From positions 1 through 33,396 of the forward strand of contig JAPPAB010000082.1 in assembly GCA_026705765.1 (NCBI GenBank): a DNA stretch of 33,396 nucleotides, read 5' to 3'. Origin of the DNA: Gemmatimonadota bacterium (GTDB lineage: Bacteria > Latescibacterota > UBA2968). The stretch's first letter is position 1; each line of letters begins with the position of its first letter. Below are positions 1 through 8,120 of this stretch, in pieces. The translations under genes were made by a program, and so were the position numbers. The notes beneath the pieces were generated by a model, which saw nothing but the letters and a program-made list of their open reading frames with translations, did no database searches and was not told the origin of the DNA.

Positions 1-1
1 G

Positions 2-781
2 GGCGAGGCAACGGATATTATTATTACGATTGTAACGGCTGATCCCGAGGTGCGCGAGGTCATCCTGGGCGATCAGGGGGTTTTGGCCGGGGCGTCAGAG
101 GGCGACCTCATTGTAGATATGAGTACGATTTCGCCGCTGACGATTCAGGGTGTGGCAGAACAGGCAGCGGAAAAAGGGGTTCGCGTAATGGATGCGCCGG
201 TAAGTGGTGGCGATATTGGGGCGATTAACGGCACGCTGACTATTATTGCGGGCGGGGCAAAGGCCGATTTTGATCGCTGTCAGGGGATTTTTGACGCGAT
301 GGGCAATAGCGAGAATATTTTTCATGTGGGTGATGTTGGCGTGGGGCAAACGGTTAAAATTGTCAATCAGTTGCTCGGCGGTATTACGATGGCGGCGATT
401 GCAGAGGGGCTTACATTGGGCGTTAAAGCGGGTGCTGATCCCGAGGTGATGCGGCGGGTGATTAGCGTGAGTTCGGGCGATTCGTCGGCTTTTCAGGCGC
501 GTGTTGCAGATTTTGTGTTCAAGGACGAGTATGCGCCGGGGTTTATGCTCGATCTGATGAAGAAGGATATCGGTATCGGTGTGGAGATGGGACGCGCAAT
601 GAATGTGCCCGTGCCGCTGGGGGCGGTGGCTTATCAGATGTATGCGGCTGCGAGCAGTCTGGGCGCTGGCGCACTCGATTTTTCAGCCGTGACAAAGACT
701 ATTGAGACTCTGTCCGGTATTAAGATCAGCGACAGATCAGCGACGCGTGATTTAAAGACTGGACAGGGGGCGCGGTCTTAA
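2..781 (+). CDS. NAD(P)-dependent 3-hydroxyisobutyrate dehydrogenase-family reductase (5' partial)
   Basis: The gene enters from the left edge, so the N-terminal Rossmann GxGxxG motif is missing; the frame is open from base 2. Visible are a TIVTADPEV segment, the substrate-binding DAPVSGG block (here DAPVSGGDIGAINGTL) and the GQTVKIVNQLL helix, whose lysine is the catalytic residue in this family. These mark the beta-hydroxyacid dehydrogenase family (3-hydroxyisobutyrate dehydrogenase, tartronate-semialdehyde reductase). The C-terminal all-alpha domain is complete and the gene ends in TAA at 779-781. Members oxidise or reduce small beta-hydroxyacids with NAD(P). The exact substrate cannot be told from this part. 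The gene lies 55 bp before a molybdenum hydroxylase in the same direction, so a shared catabolic operon is likely. A near-perfect 11-bp tandem duplication (agatcagcgac twice) lies in the last codons and lengthens the C-terminal tail. Confidence 0.85.
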   Translation, partial: GEATDIIITIVTADPEVREVILGDQGVLAGASEGDLIVDMSTISPLTIQGVAEQAAEKGVRVMDAPVSGGDIGAINGTLTIIAGGAKADFDRCQGIFDAMGNSENIFHVGDVGVGQTVKIVNQLLGGITMAAIAEGLTLGVKAGADPEVMRRVISVSSGDSSAFQARVADFVFKDEYAPGFMLDLMKKDIGIGVEMGRAMNVPVPLGAVAYQMYAAASSLGAGALDFSAVTKTIETLSGIKISDRSATRDLKTGQGARS

Positions 782-836
782 TTATTTTTTGCGTGGTTAT
801 TTCAGGACTGCAATTTTATTATTACAGGAGGAATAA

Positions 837-3137
837 ATGGCGATTCCACAGGAAGATTATTTGGGTATTACGGATTACAAGGTCGTGGGGACGCGGCCCG
901 TGCGGCACGATGGCGCGGATAAGGTGACGGGCAGGGCGATTTACGGTACGGATCTCAATTTGCCCGATATGTTGCATGCCAGAGTTTTGCGAAGTCCGCA
1001 TGCGCACGCTCGGATTAAGTCGATTGATACGAGCAAAGCAGAAGCACTTGAAGGCGTGCGCGCGGTTGTTACCGGACAGGATTTGGCACTCAATGCCGAG
1101 GAGCAGTTGGCCGATTTGGGCGAAGAGGTGGTGCGGGTTAAGGATATGTGTGCGGCAGTACTGGCACGTGAAAAGGTGCTCTATCAGGGGTATCCCGTGG
1201 CGGCGGTGGCAGCGACCAATGTCCATATTGCCGAAGAAGCACTGGATTTGATGGAAGTCGAATACGAGGTGTTGCCCCATGTGCTGGATGTGCGGGAGGC
1301 GATGAAGGACGATGCGCCTCTGGTACATGAAGATCAGAGAACCAATTCGATGGGCGAGAGGAGCGAGAATTTCAGCAATGTGGCGTCGCATTTTCGCACG
1401 GAATTGGGCGATATCGAACAGGGATTTGCCGAATCGGATGTGATCGTGGAGCGCGAGTTTCTCACGGATATGGTGCATCAGGGCTATATCGAACCGCAAA
1501 ATGCTACGGTGTTGTGGAATGCCGATGGGGTGGTGACGATCTGGTGCAGCAATCAGGGTGCGTTTGGCGTGCGGGATCAGACTGCGAGAATTTTGGGCAT
1601 TCCCGTGTCGCAAATTAAGGTTGTGCCCCTGGAGATTGGCGGGGGATTTGGCGGGAAGATCAAAGCGTATTTGGAACCGATTGCCGCGCTGTTGTCGAGA
1701 AAGACCGGGCATCCGGTGAAAATGATTATGAGCCGCACTGAGGTTTTGCAGGCGACTGGCCCGACATCGGGGTCGTGGATTCGGGTGAAGATGGGTGCGA
1801 CCAATGACGGCAAGCTCGTCGCTGCTGAGAGTGAACTGGTCTATGAGGCGGGGGCTTTTTCCGGCAGTCCCGTGGGCGCGGGCGCGCGCAATATGCTGGC
1901 GCCTTATGTGATTCCGCATGTTCTGGTGGATGGTTATGATGTGGTGAACAACAAGCCCTCCTCTTCGGCTTATCGCGCGCCGGGCACGACGAATGCGGCT
2001 TTTGCCGTTGAAACCGTGGTGGATGAACTCGCCGAGAAATTGGGCGTTGATCCGCTGGAATTTCGGTTGAGCAATTCTGCAAAAGAAGGTACGCGTCGCG
2101 CAGATGGGCCCGTGAATAAGCGCATTGGGCACGAGGAATGCGTTCGCGCTGCGGTATCTTCTGACCACTATCAGACAGCACTCAATGGAAAATATCGCGG
2201 TCGCGGTGTGGCGTCTGGTTTTTGGGGTAATGGGGGCGGTGTTTCGAGTGCGGCTGCGAGCGTGAATGACGATGGTACGATCAATCTGGTGGAAGGTTCG
2301 ACAGATATTGGGGGTACGCGCACGTCGGTTGCGATGCAGATGGCCGAAGTGCTGGGTATTTCAGAGCAGGAGATTCGTCCACAGGTGGGCGATACGGATT
2401 CGATTGGTTATACGGGTGTGACGGGTGGTTCGCGCACGACATTTGCGACGGGTTGGGCGGCTTATAAATGCGCGCAGGATATCAAAGAGCAGATGATGGC
2501 GCGTGCGGCGATTCTGTGGGAGATTTCTGAGGATGATGTCGAGTTCGATCAGGCTGTGTTCCGCTCGAAGTCCGATCCATCGAAGTCGATTACGTTTAAG
2601 GATTTGGCGGCCAAACTCGATTCAACGGGCGGACCGGTGATGGGACGCGCCACGGCAAAACCCACGGGTGTTGGGGGTGCTTATGCGGTGGCGATTGTGG
2701 ATGTGGAGGTAGATCCCGATACGGGTAAGGTCGATATTTTGCGTGCGTCGCTTTTCCAGGATGCGGGGAAAGCCATATACCCGCCTTATGTGGAGGGGCA
2801 GATGCAGGGCGGCGTGGCACAGGCGATTGGTTGGGCGCTCAATGAAGAGTATGTGTACGACGAAGATGGTATTTTGAGGAATAGCAGCTTGCTGGATTAT
2901 CGGATGCCGACGTGTTTGGATTTGCCGATGATTGATGCGCATATTGTCGAGGTTCCCAATCCGGGGCATCCCTATGGTGTGCGCGGGGTGGGAGAGGTGC
3001 CGATTGTGCCGCCCACGGCAGCGGTTGCCAATGCGATTTACGATGCGATTGGCCTGCGTCTGACTGAGTTGCCCATGTCGCCCCCGCGCGTGTTGGAAGC
3101 CTGGTGGGATAAAAATGGTGGAAACGGCTCGGCCTGA
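837..3137 (+). CDS. Xanthine dehydrogenase/aldehyde oxidase-family molybdopterin-binding large subunit
   Basis: This 766-residue protein has the full length of the molybdenum-binding subunit of the xanthine oxidase family (XdhA/CoxL type). The N-terminal aldehyde-oxidase a/b hammerhead domain covers about residues 1-150, with the motifs KVTGRAIYGTDL and LRSPHAHARI. The Mo-pterin region has GGGFGGK near 268 and SAYRAPGTTNAAFAVE near 378. The C-terminal GVGE motif supplies the catalytic glutamate, Glu720. Such enzymes hydroxylate purines, aldehydes, CO or aromatic heterocycles at a molybdenum cofactor, usually with separate FAD and 2Fe-2S subunits. Neither partner is visible here, which is unusual. 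The ATG at 837 follows a perfect AGGAGG (826-831). A MoaD-like sulfur carrier follows 27 bp downstream, consistent with a cofactor-dependent enzyme. The substrate is not predictable from sequence. Confidence 0.92.
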   Translation: MAIPQEDYLGITDYKVVGTRPVRHDGADKVTGRAIYGTDLNLPDMLHARVLRSPHAHARIKSIDTSKAEALEGVRAVVTGQDLALNAEEQLADLGEEVVRVKDMCAAVLAREKVLYQGYPVAAVAATNVHIAEEALDLMEVEYEVLPHVLDVREAMKDDAPLVHEDQRTNSMGERSENFSNVASHFRTELGDIEQGFAESDVIVEREFLTDMVHQGYIEPQNATVLWNADGVVTIWCSNQGAFGVRDQTARILGIPVSQIKVVPLEIGGGFGGKIKAYLEPIAALLSRKTGHPVKMIMSRTEVLQATGPTSGSWIRVKMGATNDGKLVAAESELVYEAGAFSGSPVGAGARNMLAPYVIPHVLVDGYDVVNNKPSSSAYRAPGTTNAAFAVETVVDELAEKLGVDPLEFRLSNSAKEGTRRADGPVNKRIGHEECVRAAVSSDHYQTALNGKYRGRGVASGFWGNGGGVSSAAASVNDDGTINLVEGSTDIGGTRTSVAMQMAEVLGISEQEIRPQVGDTDSIGYTGVTGGSRTTFATGWAAYKCAQDIKEQMMARAAILWEISEDDVEFDQAVFRSKSDPSKSITFKDLAAKLDSTGGPVMGRATAKPTGVGGAYAVAIVDVEVDPDTGKVDILRASLFQDAGKAIYPPYVEGQMQGGVAQAIGWALNEEYVYDEDGILRNSSLLDYRMPTCLDLPMIDAHIVEVPNPGHPYGVRGVGEVPIVPPTAAVANAIYDAIGLRLTELPMSPPRVLEAWWDKNGGNGSA

Positions 3138-3164
3138 GAGGACCAGTGATACAGGAGTTTGAAT

Positions 3165-3431
3165 ATGCCTGAAGTGTGGATTCCCTCGCTGATGCGAAAA
3201 TTGACCGATGGTCAGGAGAAGGTAGTTGTTGGTGGCAATACCTTGCGAGAGGTGATCGAAAATCTGGATGCACAATTTCCCGGTATTAAAGATCGGGTGG
3301 TGTATGAAGATTATCGGATTGCACCGGGACTGGCTGTTGCGATTGATGGCGTTGTCACCGAAGAGGGTTTGCGGACACAAATACCCCCCGATAGCGAGGT
3401 TCATTTCGTGACGTCGATTGCGGGTGGGTAG
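3165..3431 (+). CDS. MoaD/ThiS-family sulfur carrier protein
   Basis: This 88-residue beta-grasp protein has the MoaD/ThiS pattern: an N-terminal strand (VWIPSLMRKL), a TLREVIENLDAQFPG helix, a central variable strand and a C-terminal VHFVTSIAGG ending. The terminal Gly-Gly is the residue pair that is adenylated and thiocarboxylated in molybdopterin synthase small subunits and related carriers. The ATG at 3165 sits 7 nt after AGGAG; an in-frame TTG at 3159 overlaps that ribosome site and is a worse start. It directly follows the molybdenum-hydroxylase large subunit and precedes a terminator, so it is probably the last gene of that operon. It could be a dedicated MoaD for the neighbouring enzyme or a carrier for another sulfur transfer. 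Confidence 0.82.
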   Translation: MPEVWIPSLMRKLTDGQEKVVVGGNTLREVIENLDAQFPGIKDRVVYEDYRIAPGLAVAIDGVVTEEGLRTQIPPDSEVHFVTSIAGG

Positions 3432-3460
3432 AGATTCGCGCCAATCCGATTGCACATAAA

Positions 3461-3492
3461 AAATCCCCGTGATTGAGAGATCACGGGGATTT
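3461..3492. terminator. Strong bidirectional Rho-independent terminator
   Basis: A perfect 13-bp inverted repeat (3461-3473 with 3480-3492) has a 6-nt loop. T residues follow it on the plus strand and an A run precedes it, so it can stop transcription both ways. It lies 30 bp after the MoaD-like stop and 19 bp beyond the end of the minus-strand coiled-coil gene, separating these convergent units. Confidence 0.9.
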
Positions 3493-3511
3493 TTTGTTAT
3501 GCGGAAGTGGA

Positions 3512-3778
3512 TCAAGGTTTGGCAAGTGTCAAGACGATGGTGATAGCCGTGCCGATGTTGGCAAGCAAGACTGTGATCAACAAGCCCATAATCCATTTGA
3601 AATTGCTATTGATGCGGGTTTCAATTCCTGTCAAGCGATTGTCCATGCTGTTGAAACGATTGTCCTGACGATTTTCAATGCCGTTCAAGCGATTGTCAAT
3701 ACTATTCAAGCGTTCATTGATTTGTGCTTGGATAGCTTCCAGGGTTGCAACACGGCTTTCGAATGTTGGCATGTTCAT
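3512..3778 (-). CDS. Small coiled-coil protein with C-terminal membrane anchor
   Basis: I do not recognise a named family. The 88-residue product has an N-terminal helix followed by about 45 residues of near-perfect NRLxxI/NRQxx heptad-like repeats (roughly residues 18-58: INERLNSIDNRLNGIENR and on). It ends in a single hydrophobic segment (WIMGLLITVLLANIGTAITIVLTL, residues about 62-85). It therefore looks like a membrane-anchored oligomeric coiled coil, broadly reminiscent of XhlA-like small phage/bacterial proteins. ATG at 3778 follows AAAGGA with 8-nt spacing; the second Met (3772) is a worse choice. A good sigma-70 promoter candidate lies at 3922-3950, giving a leader of roughly 135 nt with a hairpin just before the ribosome site. 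Confidence 0.75.
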   Translation of the reverse strand: MNMPTFESRVATLEAIQAQINERLNSIDNRLNGIENRQDNRFNSMDNRLTGIETRINSNFKWIMGLLITVLLANIGTAITIVLTLAKP

Positions 3779-3791
3779 AGTGGGGATCCTT

Positions 3792-3827
3792 TCAGCACTC
3801 GAGTTTTAGCCAGTGATTGAGTGCTGA
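3792..3827 (-). promoter_or_regulatory. Leader hairpin beside the ribosome binding site of the coiled-coil gene
   Basis: A perfect 9-bp inverted repeat (3792-3800 with 3819-3827, arms TCAGCACTC/GAGTGCTGA) has an 18-nt loop. Its inner arm abuts the AAAGGA ribosome site of the 88-residue protein on the minus strand. It could affect translation start or mRNA stability. No T tract follows, so it is not a standard terminator. Confidence 0.4.
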
Positions 3828-3921
3828 CTGGGCAAGTCGAATTATTCAAATTGGTGTTTCCCTTTGGCTTGTTTTTTTAATTCATCCGTCAGGTCTCACT
3901 TATCTTCACATGAAAAAAATA

Positions 3922-3950
3922 AATCTACGTAAGTCCCAACTCGAAGTCAA
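3922..3950 (-). promoter_or_regulatory. Sigma-70-type promoter candidate for the coiled-coil gene
   Basis: On the minus strand TTGACT (-35, 3945-3950) is separated by exactly 17 bp from TAGATT (-10, 3922-3927), giving 5/6 and 4/6 matches to consensus. Transcription would begin near 3914 and read into the gene starting at 3778. Confidence 0.5.
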
Positions 3951-3974
3951 CCGCAGTTGCGAAATTATGACCGC

Positions 3975-5087
3975 TTAACTACAAAATCGCCGCACCATTT
4001 CCGAGAAGGTATCCACAGCTTGGTGGAGTTGTTCGATTTCGATCCATTCGTCAATGGTGTGTGCCTGTTGGATATTGCCGGGACCGAGTACGACGAGTTC
4101 CATGGTTTTGCCAAAGATCATGCCATCGGTGCCATAAGCTACGGTTTTGGGTTCGCTCTTGTTTGCAACGGAGAGGGCTTCTTGCACGATGCGAGATTCT
4201 ACGGGGGTATGGAGTGGAGCGAGTCCGTCGTAGATATCGACGTGGACTTCGCGTTCTTTGGCCAGTGTCCTGATTTTGTCGAGCAGGGGCGCGAAGTCTT
4301 GCCCAGGCATGGGGCGCATGTTGAGGGTTGCCCCGCTTTCTGGCGTGGTGATGTTCGATGCTTGTTCACCCCCGTGTATGACGGTGTTGAGGGTGGCGTG
4401 TGGGGGTGTAAAGGCATTGTTGAGGTATTTTTCGTCGGTTTTGAGTTCGCGGTCTATGGCGAGCATGTCGTTGAGGAAGGGGATGAGTTTGTGATTGGCG
4501 TTGATGCCTGTTCCCGTGCTGCTGTGCGTGGCTTTTCCCGTGGCTGTGACGCTGATTTTGACCGAGCCTTTGTGGGCGTGTACCACGTCGAGCAGGGTCG
4601 GTTCGCCAATAATGCCGTAGCGCACGTTGGATTCTTTTAATACTTCGGATTTTTGGGCGACGACATCGGCACCTCCGCAGTTGATTTCTTCATCTCCAGT
4701 GACGACTACGTAGATGGGGTGTTTGAGTTCGTCGATGGAGAAATGGCTTGCCGTGGCGATCATGCAGGCGACCGAACCTTTCATGTCGGCTACGCCGCGT
4801 CCGTAGATTCGGGATCCCTTTTCGATGACTTCAAAGGGGTCCCAGGCCCATCCTTCGGCGGGCACGACGTCGTTGTGTCCCATCATGGCGAGGCCACCGG
4901 TGCCATTACCCTTCTTGCCGACGAGGTTTAGTTTGGGAACGCCGTTGGGGTCTGTGTAGGGAATGCGTTCGACAGTGAGGCCAGCCTCGCTCATTCTTTC
5001 TGCCATGGCATTTGAGCAATCTACGTTGCTCAAATAGCTGGTTGAGTTGAAGGATACAAATTCACGCGTGAGTTGTACAGGGTCCAT
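3975..5087 (-). CDS. argE: Acetylornithine deacetylase (ArgE-type M20 metallopeptidase)
   Basis: ArgE hydrolyses N-acetylornithine to ornithine and acetate in arginine synthesis; close relatives remove succinyl or acetyl groups from other amino acids. The 370-residue protein shows the M20 metal ligands in order: GHNDVVP (His), YGRGVADMKG (bridging Asp), TGDEEINCGG (catalytic Glu plus ligand), GIIGEPT (Glu) and QAHTIDEW near the end (His). The dimerisation-domain blocks AHKGSVKISVTATGKATHSS and TLNTVIHGG match ArgE better than DapE. ATG at 5087 has GGAAAG 7 nt upstream; an in-frame TTG at 5102 lacks a site. It is monocistronic, between two oppositely directed units, with no other arginine gene in view. 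A catabolic deacylase role is therefore possible. Confidence 0.87.
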   Translation of the reverse strand: MDPVQLTREFVSFNSTSYLSNVDCSNAMAERMSEAGLTVERIPYTDPNGVPKLNLVGKKGNGTGGLAMMGHNDVVPAEGWAWDPFEVIEKGSRIYGRGVADMKGSVACMIATASHFSIDELKHPIYVVVTGDEEINCGGADVVAQKSEVLKESNVRYGIIGEPTLLDVVHAHKGSVKISVTATGKATHSSTGTGINANHKLIPFLNDMLAIDRELKTDEKYLNNAFTPPHATLNTVIHGGEQASNITTPESGATLNMRPMPGQDFAPLLDKIRTLAKEREVHVDIYDGLAPLHTPVESRIVQEALSVANKSEPKTVAYGTDGMIFGKTMELVVLGPGNIQQAHTIDEWIEIEQLHQAVDTFSEMVRRFCS

Positions 5088-5134
5088 AGGGTTTCTTTCC
5101 AAATTTGATTGATGAATAAAATAGCGGATAGGGC

Positions 5135-5163
5135 AATATAAGTTGGTGTGGAGAACTGAGCAA
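5135..5163 (-). promoter_or_regulatory. Weak promoter candidate for the argE-type gene
   Basis: On the minus strand a TATATT -10 (5135-5140, 5/6 match) lies 17 bp from a poor TTGCTC -35 (5158-5163, 3/6). It is about 40 bp upstream of the ATG at 5087. It is listed because no better site is present in the divergent interval. Confidence 0.28.
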
Positions 5164-5192
5164 TAAATTCTCTACTGGCTATGACTCTACGG

Positions 5193-5221
5193 TTGCCAAT
5201 TTTTTTTCTCGGACGTAGATT
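5193..5221 (+). promoter_or_regulatory. Sigma-70-type promoter candidate for the GGT-propeller-kinase operon
   Basis: TTGCCA (5193-5198, 5/6 match) and TAGATT (5216-5221, 4/6) are separated by 17 bp. They predict a start near 5228 and a leader of about 50 nt before the ATG at 5280. The same TAGATT -10 occurs in the promoter candidate of the coiled-coil gene. Confidence 0.48.
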
Positions 5222-5279
5222 ATACCGATCTTAATTCGACCTATTGTGGTGTGAAAATCAAACTATCAGGAGCAGTGTT

Positions 5280-6905
5280 ATGGCTTTTTCAGCACATGGA
5301 GTGACACACAGACCAACGGTTACGGGCACGCGCGGTATGGTGGCGTGCGCGCATCCGCAGGCCGCGCTATCTGGCGCGCGGATGTTGCTTGAAGGGGGCA
5401 ATGCGTTTGATGCTGCGGTGGCGGTTGCTGCCGCGCTCAATGTTGTGGAGCCTTATATGTCTGGTATTGCGGGGGTGGGGTATGCGATTGTATATGATGC
5501 GAAAAACGGCCACAGGCGCGTCCTGGATTATTGTGGACGAACGCCGTATCAAGCGCGTGCCGAGTTGTTTGATAGCCCAGCGGATAAAGATGCTGGGCCG
5601 CGTTCGTGTTTGACGCCGGGTGCTTGTGGCGGCTGGTTGGAATTGTTGGAGCGCTATGGGAGGATGACGCCAGCACAAGTATTTGCGCCTGCGATTGATC
5701 TGGCGGAGAACGGGTATGCTGTGACGGTGAGAAATAGCCAATCGATGAGTAGCGGGGGGCGGTTGAACGACAGGGGAGAACGGGTTATTCTGTCGCGTGG
5801 ACGCGGACCTCTGCCGGGAGAGATTTTAATTCAAAAGGATTTGGCGCAGACGTTTCGGCGAGTTGCTGAAGGTGGAGCGGAGGCTTTTTATCGCGGTGAC
5901 CTCGCGCGCGAAATGGCGGAATATATTCAGGGAGAAGGGGGCTGGTTATCCGCGCGCGATCTGGCGGATTTTGAACCCGAATGGGTTGATCCGATAGCGA
6001 CGACTTATCGGGGTTATGAGGTGTTTTGTCCGTCGCCACCGAGTGCGGGATTTCAGATTCTCGAGACGCTCAATATGCTGGAAGGATACGATCTGGCGGA
6101 GATGGAACACCATTCGGAGCAGGCATTGCATCTGTTTATCGAAGCCGTGAAGTTGGGCAATTCGGATCGGATCGAATACGCGGCAGCCCCACAGGCTCCG
6201 ATTGAGGGATTGCTGGCGAAGGGCTATGCGGAAGAACGCCGAAAGCTGATTGGAAATCGCGCAGGCGTGCACCGGGGCGAGTGGTATCCGGCGACGAAAT
6301 TGCCGGGCGAGATTGAACCGGGCGATCCAAAGGCCTGGCTGAATGAATGCACGACGCATTTCGATGTGGTCGATGGCGATGGCAATGCCGTGGCTATAAC
6401 TCAGAGTTTGGGGTCGGGTTTTGGGTCGGGGGTGATGATGGGCGATACGGGCATGTTTTTAAACAATTTTATTCGATGGGGCGATCTGGTGCCCAATAGC
6501 CCAAATTGTATTGCGCCTCACAAAAAAGTGGATATGTGTTTGTCGCCGATGCTGGTGTTTCGAGATGGCGCGCTTTTTTCTGCGCTGGGTACGCCGGGAA
6601 GCTGGGGGATTCAACAGACATCGGTGCAATTTTTGACCAATGTGCTGGATTACGGCATGAATATACAGGCGGCGATTGAAGCACCTCGGTTCCGCATTGA
6701 GAGTGCGGGTACTAATGTGTCTATTGAAAGGCGAGTGCCAAAGTCTATTCGGCGCGCGCTGAAAGCGCGTGGACACGATGTGAAGGTGTTGCCCGATTAT
6801 TCCGCCGTTTGCGGTGGGGCGCAGGGTATTGTGGTGGATGCTGAATCGGGTGCGCTGATGGGCGGTGCAGATCCGAGGCGCGATGGGTATGCGATAGGGG
6901 TTTAG
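5280..6905 (+). CDS. ggt: Gamma-glutamyltransferase-family N-terminal nucleophile hydrolase
   Basis: The 541-residue precursor should self-cleave before Thr358 in the NECTTHFDVVD motif, the invariant nucleophile of gamma-glutamyltranspeptidases and cephalosporin-acylase relatives. The large-subunit region has ALSGARMLLEGGNAFDAAVA and NVVEPYMSGIAG. The small subunit has FLNNFIRWG and GTPGSWGIQQT, where typical enzymes read GSPGG, and ends in GGADPRRDGYAIG. Family members transfer or hydrolyse gamma-glutamyl groups (glutathione) or hydrolyse related amides. No signal peptide is visible, so unlike the periplasmic enzyme of E. coli this one is probably cytoplasmic. ATG at 5280 has AGGAG 7 nt upstream; an in-frame GTG at 5244 has no site. 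It begins an operon with a beta-propeller protein and a ROK kinase, hinting at catabolism rather than glutathione turnover. Confidence 0.9.
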   Translation: MAFSAHGVTHRPTVTGTRGMVACAHPQAALSGARMLLEGGNAFDAAVAVAAALNVVEPYMSGIAGVGYAIVYDAKNGHRRVLDYCGRTPYQARAELFDSPADKDAGPRSCLTPGACGGWLELLERYGRMTPAQVFAPAIDLAENGYAVTVRNSQSMSSGGRLNDRGERVILSRGRGPLPGEILIQKDLAQTFRRVAEGGAEAFYRGDLAREMAEYIQGEGGWLSARDLADFEPEWVDPIATTYRGYEVFCPSPPSAGFQILETLNMLEGYDLAEMEHHSEQALHLFIEAVKLGNSDRIEYAAAPQAPIEGLLAKGYAEERRKLIGNRAGVHRGEWYPATKLPGEIEPGDPKAWLNECTTHFDVVDGDGNAVAITQSLGSGFGSGVMMGDTGMFLNNFIRWGDLVPNSPNCIAPHKKVDMCLSPMLVFRDGALFSALGTPGSWGIQQTSVQFLTNVLDYGMNIQAAIEAPRFRIESAGTNVSIERRVPKSIRRALKARGHDVKVLPDYSAVCGGAQGIVVDAESGALMGGADPRRDGYAIGV

Positions 6906-6931
6906 ATCGTAATATGCACGAGGAGAATAAA

Positions 6932-8110
6932 TTGGCAGATTCATTTGAGCTTGAAGTTGAGCAGATCACATATGGTCCCAAACACCACTTTTTTGGATAT
7001 ATAGGACAATCGCAGACCGTTCCCTGGAATCAGAGCGGTCGTTATATTGTCGCATTGCGGAATGGCTTTCAGGATCATATGCCCGGACCTGGTGAGGCAG
7101 CGGATGTGATTTTGATCGATACTGAGAATGGCTATTCGGTCCAGATGGTTGATCAGTCGCAGGGGTGGAATCCGCAGCAGGGTACGATGTTCTACTGGAA
7201 TCCCGAATCGCCAGAGACGCAGTTTTTCTTCAATGATCGAGATCCGGAGACGCAGAAGGTTTTCACGGTTTTGTTCGATATGTCCAGGGGGAAAAGGATC
7301 CGCGAATATCGCTATGAGGATACATCATTTGGCAATAGCGGTGTGGCGCAAAATGGCGGCTATTTTCTGGGATTAAATTACGCGCGCATGGCGCGTCTGC
7401 GGTTGGTGACGGGATATCTCGGCGCGGCGGATTGGACTGAAGGGGTTGTACATCCCGAGGACGATGGGATTTTTAAGGTTGATGTGAATACGGGTCAAAA
7501 AGAGTTGATTGTATCTTTTGCCCAATTGGGAGATGCATTGCGGGATTACCACCCGGGAGTTGAGAGCAAGGAGATGTTTATCAACCATACGCTGTGGAAC
7601 CGGGATGATGATCGGATTTATTTTTATGCGCGAGGCAATTTCGGTGGGCGAGGGGATCGGCTCAATGTGCCTTTTACCGTGAATCCCGATGGCAGTGATT
7701 TGACCATACAGAAGGTTTTTATTGGTGGTCATCCCGAGTGGTTGGAAGGGCATGAGATTCTCGGTCACAATGCAGATGATCTGGTAGTGTACGATACCGA
7801 TGAGCAGAAAATTGTACGGACTTTGGGAGATCAGTCTGTTTTTCCGGAGCCTGGCGGAGACAATGCGTTTTCCCCAGATGGGAAGTGGGTCATCAATGGT
7901 TCGGGACCAAAGCGCGGAACGGTTTATGTGATGTATCGCATGGCTGACGGGGCATGGGCGCGAACCGAGCGATACGATCAGGGGGCGTGGATATCGGGGG
8001 ATTTGAGGAGCGATCCCGCGCCGTGCTGGAATCGCACGAGTGATCAGGTGCTTTTTCCATCGATTTCCAGAGATGGGACGCGCCAGTTGTTTGTGATTAC
8101 ACGAAGATAG
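6932..8110 (+). CDS. TolB/WD40-like beta-propeller protein, oligogalacturonate-lyase-like
   Basis: This protein of about 392 residues has repeated propeller-blade signatures: DVILIDTENG, MFYWNPESPETQFFFND, KVFTVLFDMSRGKR, NRDDDRIYFYARG, DDLVVYDTDEQKIVR, FSPDGKWVIN and a closing SDQVLFPSISRDGTRQLFV. The last block and overall length recall the seven-bladed cytoplasmic oligogalacturonate lyases. I cannot confirm their Mn ligands, so the enzyme assignment is tentative. No signal peptide is seen. TTG at 6932 is preceded by GAGGAG with good spacing, whereas the first in-frame ATG (6914) has no ribosome site and begins 9 bp after the previous stop. It lies between the GGT-family gene and a ROK kinase and is probably cotranscribed with both. 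Confidence 0.68.
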   Translation: MADSFELEVEQITYGPKHHFFGYIGQSQTVPWNQSGRYIVALRNGFQDHMPGPGEAADVILIDTENGYSVQMVDQSQGWNPQQGTMFYWNPESPETQFFFNDRDPETQKVFTVLFDMSRGKRIREYRYEDTSFGNSGVAQNGGYFLGLNYARMARLRLVTGYLGAADWTEGVVHPEDDGIFKVDVNTGQKELIVSFAQLGDALRDYHPGVESKEMFINHTLWNRDDDRIYFYARGNFGGRGDRLNVPFTVNPDGSDLTIQKVFIGGHPEWLEGHEILGHNADDLVVYDTDEQKIVRTLGDQSVFPEPGGDNAFSPDGKWVINGSGPKRGTVYVMYRMADGAWARTERYDQGAWISGDLRSDPAPCWNRTSDQVLFPSISRDGTRQLFVITRR

Positions 8111-8120
8111 GAATGGGATT

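Noticed and set aside
822-2168. Long minus-strand open frame (448 codons) opposite the molybdenum hydroxylase
   Set aside because: It lies wholly antisense to a well-supported gene, its product is rich in His/Arg/Ile with no domain motifs, and no ribosome site precedes it; it reflects codon bias of the real gene.
2622-3596. Minus-strand open frame of 324 codons across the 3' end of the hydroxylase, the MoaD-like gene and a terminator
   Set aside because: It would read through a strong bidirectional terminator and two convincing plus-strand genes, and shows no recognisable motif.
3957-4640. Plus-strand frame of 227 codons opposite the ArgE-type gene
   Set aside because: All M20 metal ligands are on the minus strand; the antisense product has no family features.
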